From the NCBI GenBank assembly GCA_007120675.1, contig SKNE01000037.1, positions 1 to 29,039 of the forward strand: a stretch of DNA of 29,039 bases, written 5' to 3'. The notes beneath the pieces were generated by a model. That model made no database searches. It was not told where the DNA came from and worked only from the letters and a program-made list of their open reading frames with translations. Shown here piece after piece: positions 8,671 through 16,038 of this stretch (positions are counted from its first letter, which is position 1; each line of letters opens with the position of its first letter). The DNA comes from Bacteroidales bacterium (GTDB lineage Bacteria; Bacteroidota; Bacteroidia; Bacteroidales; UBA7960). Both the position numbers and the translations under genes were made by a program.

Positions 8671-10473
8671 TCAGCGGATCACCTTGTCCCATCCCGTGCG
8701 TGACAGGTTGTAATAGATTACGGCGACAGCCACAGCCACAAGGGAGAAATAGAGGAGTGCGGCCAGGTATTCTCCAAAGATCAGGCGGCCAATGCCAAAG
8801 AGGCTGAAAAGGACCAAAACACAGCCCGCCAGGTAGTTGATAAAGAGGGTCCGGTACCCTTTGTCCCCTTTTACGGAAGGCATCTGCTCCGCAATGACTT
8901 TCCATCCGGGACCGCCGGGGTGGACCTTCTCATAAAACGACTTGAGTGTGTCTGGATGGGTTGGCCTGGTCAGGAAGGTGACTGTCAGCCAGACAAGGGT
9001 CGACCACAGTACGATCACAATCAGGGTGCTCTCATAGCTGAGGCCAAAATGAAAGACCAATATGGGGTAGACGGCGTAGGGAGCTATCATGGCGGCTATT
9101 TCGGACCACGCATTGATTCGCCACCAGAACCAGCGCAGCAGAAGTACCAGTCCGATACCCCCGCTGCAGGCAAGAATGAAGCGCCATGCATCGCTGATCA
9201 TCTCAAACTGGGTGGTGACAATGAGGCTGAAGAGCATGAGCACAAAAGTGGTGATGCGCGACACCTTCACGTAATAACGTTCGCTGCCCCCGGGTTTGAT
9301 GAATGGCCTGAAGAGGTCGTTGATGATATAGGAGGTGCCCCATACTGTTTGCGAGGCCATGGTGGACATATAAGCAGCCAGGAAGGCGGCCAGCAGCAAC
9401 CCCAGCAGTCCGGTGGGCAAAAGGTCACGTATGACCATCACATAGGTAGCGCCCTTGTCGGCCTCATTGGGGTACATCACCAGGGCCACCAGGGCCACGA
9501 TGATCCACGGCCAGGGCCTGATGGCAAAGTGTGCCACCTGGAACCACAGGGTGGCCAGCAGGGAGTGTTTTTCATCCCGGGCTGACATCATCCGCTGGGC
9601 CACATAGCCTCCCCCACCCGGCTCGGCACCCGGGTACCAGCTCGCCCACCACTGCACGCCCAGGTAGGCCACCAGGGCGACCACACTCATCTGTAGCATG
9701 CCACCGGCCGATACAACACGCTCGCCACCTTCAATCACCGGGAAGAAGTCAAAGACCCAGCCCACATCAGACAGCTGCTCCTGCAGTCCGCTCACCCCAC
9801 CCACATGATTCAGGGCCACAAATGCCAGGATGATGCTGCCTCCCATGGCGATGACAAACTGAAAAGTGTCGGTGAGAGAGACCCCCCACAAGCCCGACAG
9901 GGATGAATAAAAGGCCACAAAAGCCATCATGCCCCCCACCAGCACCAGGTGCGAACTGATGGTGATGCCGGCCAGCTCAAACCCTGCATGGCCAAATACC
10001 AGCAGACCCGGGAACATCACCTGGAGGATCTTTACCATGGCCAGGTTCACCCAGGCCATGACGATGGCATTCATGAATACCCCGATATAAACCGCCCTGA
10101 AACCCCGGAGGAAACGGGCGGGCTTCCCTGAATAGCGAATGGAGACAAACTCCGCGTCGGTCATGATGTTGGCCCGGCGCCACAACCTGGCAAAGAAAAA
10201 AACGGTGAGCATGCCGCCAAAAAGCATATTCCACCAAAGCCAGTTACCGCTGATCCCGCTCTGTGCCACCAGCTCTGTAACGGCCAGGGGTGTGTCGGCC
10301 GCAAAAGTGGTAGCCACCATGCTGGTTCCTGCCACATACCAGGGGAGATTACGGCCCGTCAGAAAGAAATCACCGGTGCTGCGCCCGGCACGCCGCGACA
10401 TATACAGGCCAATGCCGATGCTCACCAGCAAAAAAGCCGCAATAACCAGCCAGTCAACTACATGAATGTGCAT
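8671..10473 (-). CDS. Sodium:solute symporter (SSS family)
   Basis: This 600-residue integral inner-membrane protein has about 13-15 hydrophobic segments, beginning VVDWLVIAAFLLVSIGIGLY (about residues 5-24). SSS hallmarks are SRRAGRSTGDFFLTGRNLPW (about 26-45), GTSMVATTFAADTPLAVTEL in the first core helices, and AAYMSTMASQTVWGTSYIIN around 365-385, where the Ser/Thr pair corresponds to the family's Na2 site. It should import a small organic solute with sodium; the substrate cannot be read from sequence. Some Bacteroidota members of similar size lie next to catabolic enzymes. The exported M20 hydrolase follows 81 bases downstream on the same strand, so the transporter may take up its products. 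A -7-like site precedes it. Confidence 0.93.
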   Translation of the reverse strand: MHIHVVDWLVIAAFLLVSIGIGLYMSRRAGRSTGDFFLTGRNLPWYVAGTSMVATTFAADTPLAVTELVAQSGISGNWLWWNMLFGGMLTVFFFARLWRRANIMTDAEFVSIRYSGKPARFLRGFRAVYIGVFMNAIVMAWVNLAMVKILQVMFPGLLVFGHAGFELAGITISSHLVLVGGMMAFVAFYSSLSGLWGVSLTDTFQFVIAMGGSIILAFVALNHVGGVSGLQEQLSDVGWVFDFFPVIEGGERVVSAGGMLQMSVVALVAYLGVQWWASWYPGAEPGGGGYVAQRMMSARDEKHSLLATLWFQVAHFAIRPWPWIIVALVALVMYPNEADKGATYVMVIRDLLPTGLLGLLLAAFLAAYMSTMASQTVWGTSYIINDLFRPFIKPGGSERYYVKVSRITTFVLMLFSLIVTTQFEMISDAWRFILACSGGIGLVLLLRWFWWRINAWSEIAAMIAPYAVYPILVFHFGLSYESTLIVIVLWSTLVWLTVTFLTRPTHPDTLKSFYEKVHPGGPGWKVIAEQMPSVKGDKGYRTLFINYLAGCVLVLFSLFGIGRLIFGEYLAALLYFSLVAVAVAVIYYNLSRTGWDKVIR

Positions 10474-10542
10474 ACATTGCTTTTTAAGACAAGCGGGACA
10501 GTCCGTAGATTGCCTCCATCAAATTCCTTAGCTTGTCTCCGT

Positions 10543-10550
10543 CAAATATA
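10543..10550 (-). promoter_or_regulatory. -7-like element upstream of the symporter gene
   Basis: On the minus strand this reads TATATTTG, an exact match to TAnnTTTG. It is about 70 bases upstream of the symporter ATG. No clear -33 TTTG sits at the expected distance, so this is only a candidate. It shares a 218-base divergent gap with the MscS promoter candidate. Confidence 0.35.
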
Positions 10551-10617
10551 GTGATGATAATTTAAACCACGGAGCACACGGCATGACACGGTATGAGTAA
10601 AAAGAAAAAAAATCGTT

Positions 10618-10625
10618 TACTTTTG
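10618..10625 (+). promoter_or_regulatory. -7-like element upstream of the MscS gene
   Basis: TACTTTTG followed by C matches the Bacteroidota -7 consensus exactly and lies 67 bases before the ATG at 10692. The -33 region is A-rich without an obvious TTTG. Confidence 0.38.
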
Positions 10626-10691
10626 CTATGATAATAAAGGCCATCGGCAAGTAATCACCGCTGTACATTGTGCAGCTTAAACTCCTACACC

Positions 10692-11519
10692 ATGAAACTT
10701 CTCAACATCAGCAGTGAGGGCATCATGCAAATGATCACCGAAGTGGTCATGCTTTACGGACTGCGTTTTCTGATCACCATTGTTTTGCTTATCCTGGGAT
10801 TGTGGCTTGCAGGAAGGGTGGGCCGCCTGTTTTACAACATGCTCGAAAAGCGCGAGGTGGACCCCTCACTGAGGAGCTTCCTCAAGAGCGTGGTAAGCAT
10901 CCTGCTCAAATTGCTGGTGGTGATCAGCGTGCTGAGCTATGCCGGCATTCCCATGACCTCCTTCATCGCCATCCTGGGTGCTGCCGGACTGGCGGTTGGC
11001 CTGGCTTTGTCGGGGACGCTTCAAAATTTTGCCGGCGGAGTGCTCATCCTGCTCATCAAACCGTTTAAAGTGGGTGATTTTATTGAGGCACAGGGATTCA
11101 TGGGGACCGTTCAGGAGATCCAGGTATTCAATACCATACTCAAAACACCCGACAGTGTCGAAATCGTCATCCCCAACGGTGGACTCTCCACCGCATCCGT
11201 CACCAATTATTCAATCCACCCAAGCCGAAGGGCACAGTGGGTTTTCGGCATTGCTTACGGCGACAGCTTCCAGAAGGCCAAAGGGATACTGGAGAAGATC
11301 CTGTCTGAAGATGAACGGGTACTCAAGGAGCCTGAACCGCTGATATTCTTGTCCAACCTCAACGACAGCTCAGTGGACATCACCGTCAGGGCCTGGGCCA
11401 GATCGTCGGATTTCTGGCCTTTGAACTTTGACATCCACCAAAAGGTGTATGACGCCTTCAATGCCGAGGGCATCAATATCCCCTTCCCGCAAATGGATGT
11501 CCATCTGAAGAAGGATTAA
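10692..11519 (+). CDS. Small-conductance mechanosensitive channel (MscS family)
   Basis: This 275-residue inner-membrane channel would release solutes on hypo-osmotic shock. Three transmembrane segments are seen: about residues 16-34, 53-72 and the pore-lining TM3 GAAGLAVGLALSGTLQNFAGG (about 90-110), which closely matches the E. coli MscS signature. The cytoplasmic beta domain follows with KPFKVGDFIEAQGFMGTVQE and VIPNGGLSTASVTNYS, then the alpha/beta cage domain. Length is close to E. coli MscS (286). The frame extends to a TTG at 10668, but the ATG at 10692 is the better start. It is divergent from the symporter gene and 75 bases ahead of the xdhA-like gene. Confidence 0.95.
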   Translation: MKLLNISSEGIMQMITEVVMLYGLRFLITIVLLILGLWLAGRVGRLFYNMLEKREVDPSLRSFLKSVVSILLKLLVVISVLSYAGIPMTSFIAILGAAGLAVGLALSGTLQNFAGGVLILLIKPFKVGDFIEAQGFMGTVQEIQVFNTILKTPDSVEIVIPNGGLSTASVTNYSIHPSRRAQWVFGIAYGDSFQKAKGILEKILSEDERVLKEPEPLIFLSNLNDSSVDITVRAWARSSDFWPLNFDIHQKVYDAFNAEGINIPFPQMDVHLKKD

Positions 11520-11594
11520 CCGGCTGGCTGATTCATTTCTGCAAACCCGGATGTGTCTGATAACCCATTAGGGCACACCACCAGCGAAGAATAT

Positions 11595-13019
11595 ATGATT
11601 CGATTTATACTGAACGACAAGGAAGTTGGTACCACATTAAAACCGGGCACCACCCTGCTGGATTTCATCCGCTATCATGAACACCTGACAGGCACCAAAA
11701 TTGGATGCCGTGAGGGCGACTGCGGTGCCTGCACTGTCCTTGAAGGGCGCCTCACAGGGGGTCGCATCGAATACCGAACCATCGTCTCATGCCTGACACC
11801 ACTGGGCAATGCAGCGGGCAAGCACATCGTGACGGTGGAGGGCATCAGCGGGGACAGTTTGAATCCGGCCCAGCAGGCCATGGTGGACCATAACGGCACA
11901 CAGTGTGGCTTCTGCACGCCTGGCTTTGTGGTTTCGCTCACCTGTCACAGCATGCAAAACAGTCCATCAGCACCCCAAAAGGCCATCGACGCAGTGAGCG
12001 GTAACATATGCCGTTGCACGGGTTATCAATCGATCCGGCAGGCCGCCATCACCCTGTCCGATGTCTTGAAGGAAAAGGATCCGGACAACCCCATCGGCTG
12101 GCTGGTCAGCCAGGCCTATCTTCCCCCCTGGTTCGTTGGCATCCCCGAGCGGCTGAGTGCAATGAATGACCAGTCCGCCGCAATCCCCTCATCGGGCACG
12201 ATGATCGGCGGGGGCACGGACCTCATGGTCCAGAAACCCGACGATATGGCAGAGGCAGAGCCTGTGCTGCTGTTTGACCGTGAAGACCTGAAAGGGGTGA
12301 ACAGGAAAGACGACCGCTGTGTGATCGGTGCAGCCGCCACCGCCACCGATATCATGCATTCACCGGTGATGCGCCTAAATTTCCCAAGGCTGGAGGAATA
12401 TTTCTTCCTGGTATCATCCGAGCCGATCCGGAACATGGGGACCCTTGGCGGAAACATATGCAATGCCTCACCCATTGCCGACCTGGTGATCTTCTTCCTG
12501 GCGCTGAACAGTGAACTCCTGCTGGCAGACAACAAGACAGGAGAGAAAAAGACGGTGCCGCTGGAAGATTTTTTCCAGGGCTACAAGCAACTGAACAAGA
12601 AAGATCATGAGATCGTGGCGTCCCTTAGCTTTCCCTTACCGGGGAAGAATACGGCGTTCAACTTCGAGAAGGTCAGCAAGCGAAACACCCTGGATATCGC
12701 CAGCGTAAACGGTGCCATGATGATCCGCACCGAAGAGGGGGTCATCCGTGAAGCCAGGGTGTCTGCCGGGGGTGTAGCCCCCATTCCGTTGTTTCTCAGG
12801 GAAACGAGCAGGTTTTTGACAGGAAGGCCTCTCAACGCCCGCACGCTTAGGGAGGCGTCAAAGATCCTTGACCAGGAGATCACCCCCATCAGCGACATCC
12901 GCGGAAGCAAAAACTACAAGCGGCTGCTGGCACGTCAGCTGTTTTACGCCCACTTCCTGAAGCTCTTCCCCGACCTTTTCCGTTTGAAAGATCTCACGGA
13001 TCAAATGCCTGACGAATGA
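11595..13019 (+). CDS. xdhA: Xanthine dehydrogenase-family FeS/FAD subunit (XdhA-like)
   Basis: This 474-residue subunit fuses the two [2Fe-2S] domains and the FAD domain, as in Rhodobacter-type XdhA. Plant-type cluster ligands are in GCREGDCGAC (Cys38, Cys43, Cys46) plus a downstream Cys in IVSCLTP. The second cluster uses CGFCTPG and CRCTGY. The FAD domain includes IGGGTDLMVQKP (about 200-211) and GTLGGNICNASPIADL (about 280-295). It would pass electrons from the molybdenum site to an acceptor such as NAD+ or ferredoxin. The frame has a GTG start at 11553, but the ATG at 11595 gives the canonical N-terminus MIRFILND. The stop overlaps the next start (ATGA), so translation of the two subunits is coupled. 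Confidence 0.93.
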   Translation: MIRFILNDKEVGTTLKPGTTLLDFIRYHEHLTGTKIGCREGDCGACTVLEGRLTGGRIEYRTIVSCLTPLGNAAGKHIVTVEGISGDSLNPAQQAMVDHNGTQCGFCTPGFVVSLTCHSMQNSPSAPQKAIDAVSGNICRCTGYQSIRQAAITLSDVLKEKDPDNPIGWLVSQAYLPPWFVGIPERLSAMNDQSAAIPSSGTMIGGGTDLMVQKPDDMAEAEPVLLFDREDLKGVNRKDDRCVIGAAATATDIMHSPVMRLNFPRLEEYFFLVSSEPIRNMGTLGGNICNASPIADLVIFFLALNSELLLADNKTGEKKTVPLEDFFQGYKQLNKKDHEIVASLSFPLPGKNTAFNFEKVSKRNTLDIASVNGAMMIRTEEGVIREARVSAGGVAPIPLFLRETSRFLTGRPLNARTLREASKILDQEITPISDIRGSKNYKRLLARQLFYAHFLKLFPDLFRLKDLTDQMPDE

Positions 13020-15265
13020 AAAACATCGATTCCATATCCCATGTGACCGGCAGGTCACTTTATGTTGACGACATTCCCGTGCGGACCGGCACCCTTTACG
13101 GGGTGGTTTTTCCCTCCCCAACCGCCCACGGCCGCATCATCCGGCTCGACACATCCGGGGCAGAGGCCCTGGACGGGGTGGCGGCCGTCCTGACAGCCAG
13201 CGATATCCCGGGCAAAAACCAGATCGGTGGGATCGTTCCCGATGAGCCGCTGTTCGCCGAAGAGAAGGTGGTGTTCAATGGACAGCCGCTGGCCCTTGTG
13301 GTGGCCAGGGATGAGCATACGGCCCGCAAAGCCCTGCGGCATATCCGGGCAGAGATCGAAGAGATGGAAGCGGTGACTGATGCCAGGGAGGCACATCAGC
13401 GTGGCATGCTGCTGGTTCCGCCTTCCACCTTCCGCATGGGTGAGGTGGAAACAGCCTGGGATCAATGCGAGCACATTGTGGAAGGCAGCACTGAGTCAGG
13501 TGGGCAAGAGCACCTCTACATCGAAACGCAGGGATCTTACGCCTACATGATGGAAAACGGACACCTGAAAATCAGGTCTTCCACCCAGGGGCCCACCCAC
13601 GTGCAGAAGGCGGCCTCAGGGGTGCTGGGGGTGCCCATGCACCGGGTGGAAGTGGATGTGACACGCCTGGGTGGGGGCTTTGGCGGCAAGGAAGACCAGG
13701 CCACCGCCTATGCCTGCATGGCCGCCCTGGCAGCACAAAAGCTCAACAGGCCCGTCAAGGTCATACTGCACCGGATGGACGATATGCGGATGACAGGCAA
13801 GCGCCACCCCTACAGCGCTGATTTTAAAATCGGACTCAACAAGGAGTTGAAGATCATTGCTTACAAAGCCACATTCTATCAGAACGGGGGCGCCGCTGCC
13901 GACCTGTCGCCCGCCATCCTTGACCGCAGCCTCTTCCATTCCACCAACAGCTATTTCATCCCCAATACCGAGGTGACAGCCTACAGCTGCCGGACCCACC
14001 TGCCGCCAAACACTGCGTTCAGGGGCTTTGGCGGCCCCCAGGGGATGTTCATCATGGAGTCGGCCATTGCCAAAGCCGCCCACCAGCTGAAAGTCCCCGC
14101 AAGGGTGATCCAGCAAAAAAATTTCCTTCGGGAAAATGACCGGTTCCAGTATGGCCAGGTGGCCCGGAACGTCAATATTGGCAAATGCTTCCGCCTGATG
14201 GACAAAACCTGGCAAATGGAGAAGATAGCGGAGGAGGTGGCCCGCTTCAATGTAAAAAACGAGACAGAGAAGAAGGGCCTGGCCATCATGCCCGTATGCT
14301 TCGGGATCTCCTTCACCAACCGATCCATGAACCAGGCGCGGGCCCTCGTGCATATCTACCAGGATGGCAGCGTGGGAATCAGCACCGCCGCCATAGAGAT
14401 GGGCCAGGGCGTGAACACCAAGCTGCTGCAGGTGGCTGCCCAAACCCTCTCCATCAGTGCGGAACGGGTCAAGGTGGAAACCACCAATACCACACGGGTC
14501 AGCAACACCTCTCCCACCGCCGCCAGCTCGGGGGCCGACCTCAACGGCAAAGCCACTGAGATAGCCTGCAATCAGCTGATTAACCGGCTGAGAAAAACTG
14601 CTGCCGGGATCCTGAAGGCGGACTGGAAGCAGATCAGCCTCAAAGATGAGTGGGTGCTGGTTGAGGGCAGGCGCAGTAAGCTGACCTGGGAAGAACTGGT
14701 GAAAACGGCGCACCTGGACAGGGTCTGCCTTTCTGAACAGGGCCATTACGCTACCCCGCTGGTCCATTTCGACAGGGAAACCGCCAGGGGAGAACCTTTT
14801 GCCTACCACGCCTATGGCACCGCAGCGCTGGTGGCCCGCGTAGATTGCATCAGGGGTAATTATTCCTTTGACAAGGTGCTGATTGTGCACGATTTTGGCA
14901 ACAGCATGAATATCGACATTGACATGGGACAGGTAGAAGGGGCACTGGCCCAGGGGATGGGTTGGATGACCATGGAAGAGGTGTCCTATGACGCCAAAGG
15001 CAGGCTGCTCTCCAACAGCCTGTCCACCTACAAGGTGCCCGACATCTATTCCGTTCCAGCCGACCTGCAATGCATCCCCCTGCCCGCCAGGGGCCCCAAA
15101 GCGGCCATCCTGCGCTCCAAGGCCGTGGGTGAACCGCCCCTCATGTATGGCATCGGGGCTTATTTTGCCATCCAGAACGCCATCATGGCATTCAATCCGG
15201 ATTACGAGCCCGACTTCAACGCCCCCATGACGGCCGAAAAGGTTCTGATGAGACTCTACGCCTGA
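13016..15265 (+). CDS. xdhB: Xanthine dehydrogenase-family molybdopterin subunit (XdhB-like)
   Basis: This 749-residue catalytic subunit binds the molybdenum cofactor and hydroxylates heterocycles such as hypoxanthine or xanthine. Signatures are GGQEHLYIETQG, LGGGFGGKEDQ (about 219-229), NTAFRGFGGPQG with the substrate-orienting Arg336, EMGQGVNTKLLQVA, SPTAASSGADLNG, and AVGEPPL with the catalytic Glu706. The protein aligns easily with vertebrate xanthine dehydrogenase. One difference stands out: the position of bovine Glu802 (in MERALFH) is Asp303 here (LDRSLFH). No xdhC-type sulfuration factor is in the window. Convergent mocA-like and downstream ygfK-like genes support a molybdenum-hydroxylase role. 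The exact substrate is not certain. Confidence 0.92.
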   Translation: MKNIDSISHVTGRSLYVDDIPVRTGTLYGVVFPSPTAHGRIIRLDTSGAEALDGVAAVLTASDIPGKNQIGGIVPDEPLFAEEKVVFNGQPLALVVARDEHTARKALRHIRAEIEEMEAVTDAREAHQRGMLLVPPSTFRMGEVETAWDQCEHIVEGSTESGGQEHLYIETQGSYAYMMENGHLKIRSSTQGPTHVQKAASGVLGVPMHRVEVDVTRLGGGFGGKEDQATAYACMAALAAQKLNRPVKVILHRMDDMRMTGKRHPYSADFKIGLNKELKIIAYKATFYQNGGAAADLSPAILDRSLFHSTNSYFIPNTEVTAYSCRTHLPPNTAFRGFGGPQGMFIMESAIAKAAHQLKVPARVIQQKNFLRENDRFQYGQVARNVNIGKCFRLMDKTWQMEKIAEEVARFNVKNETEKKGLAIMPVCFGISFTNRSMNQARALVHIYQDGSVGISTAAIEMGQGVNTKLLQVAAQTLSISAERVKVETTNTTRVSNTSPTAASSGADLNGKATEIACNQLINRLRKTAAGILKADWKQISLKDEWVLVEGRRSKLTWEELVKTAHLDRVCLSEQGHYATPLVHFDRETARGEPFAYHAYGTAALVARVDCIRGNYSFDKVLIVHDFGNSMNIDIDMGQVEGALAQGMGWMTMEEVSYDAKGRLLSNSLSTYKVPDIYSVPADLQCIPLPARGPKAAILRSKAVGEPPLMYGIGAYFAIQNAIMAFNPDYEPDFNAPMTAEKVLMRLYA

Positions 15266-15375
15266 AGACAGGCCCGCGACGATGCAGATGGAGCCCGCGA
15301 CGCGGACAGGGAAAGCTTTCGGTGCCAGGAGGGCAGTTTCGCAGGGCGACAGGAAAAGCGTGCGGTGTGGATGGG

Positions 15376-15972
15376 TCAGTGGCCGGTAAGGTAGCGCCGG
15401 TAGTCTGCGGGGGTATTGATATTGATCAGTACGCGGTCATCGGGAGCCTCCACAAAATGCTGGGAATAGCGGCTCAGGTAATCGCGGACATTCTCCACTT
15501 CCCCTTTCTCCGCCAACACATCCATGACCACCTTCCCGGATAGGAGGACAGGATGCCCGTGACGGCCGGCAAACACAGGTCGCACATAATCGGCCGTTTC
15601 TGAGTGGGCGGCCAGCATCTGCAGGATGCGCCTGTCAACAAAAGGGCTGTCCACATTGTGAAGAAAAACCGCACCAGGCGGCTGTAATGCCTTTAGGCCT
15701 GTCTGAACAGAAAAGAAACGCCCCCTTCCAGGATAGGCGTTGAGCGCAGGAATCACCCGGGCAGGATGGCCGGACGACAATGCACTGGCCAGTGGAAACC
15801 CCCTGGTGTTCACCACCAGGGCTACCCGGCTGCACCCAAAGGCCAGGAAAACACCCACACAGTGTTCCAAGAAAGACTGTCCGTCCCTGGACGGCAGTGA
15901 AAGTTTAGGCCGGCCCATCCTGCTGGAATCGCCGGCGGCCAGGATCACGGCCGCAAACTCTTTTTCCGCCAT
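15376..15972 (-). CDS. mocA: MobA/MocA-like molybdenum cofactor nucleotidyltransferase
   Basis: This 198-residue protein has the nucleotidyltransferase start VILAAGDSSRMGRPK (about residues 9-23). It also has an HNVDSPFV metal-binding Asp segment (about 116-123) and GRHGHPVLL (about 146-154), the pattern typical of MocA-type enzymes that add CMP to the molybdenum cofactor for the xanthine-oxidase family. MobA (GMP-adding) is the alternative, but the neighbours are a xanthine-dehydrogenase-like enzyme. The frame is open to 16107, which would overlap the divergent ygfK-like gene, so the internal ATG at 15972 is chosen. It is convergent with xdhB and divergent from the ygfK-like gene with 66 bases between starts. 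The 110-base gap to xdhB shows only a short imperfect direct repeat. Confidence 0.83.
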   Translation of the reverse strand: MAEKEFAAVILAAGDSSRMGRPKLSLPSRDGQSFLEHCVGVFLAFGCSRVALVVNTRGFPLASALSSGHPARVIPALNAYPGRGRFFSVQTGLKALQPPGAVFLHNVDSPFVDRRILQMLAAHSETADYVRPVFAGRHGHPVLLSGKVVMDVLAEKGEVENVRDYLSRYSQHFVEAPDDRVLININTPADYRRYLTGH

Positions 15973-15987
15973 GTGGTAAACATTGTC

Positions 15988-15995
15988 TATTTTTG
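15988..15995 (+). promoter_or_regulatory. -7-like element upstream of the ygfK-like gene
   Basis: TATTTTTG matches TAnnTTTG exactly and is followed by G. It lies 43 bases before the ATG at 16039 in the short divergent gap with the mocA-like gene. No exact -33 TTTG is present. Confidence 0.4.
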
Positions 15996-16038
15996 GCAGG
16001 AAAGGTTGTAAAGTCCGCCAAACAAAAAATACCAAACG

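Noticed and set aside
13616..15070. 484-codon minus-strand frame
   Set aside because: It is antisense to xdhB, which is strongly supported by molybdenum-hydroxylase motifs; long antisense frames are expected with this GC-rich codon use.
15272..15302. Direct repeat GCCCGCGACG with 21-base spacing after xdhB
   Set aside because: Only two short copies in a GC-rich gap; likely chance.
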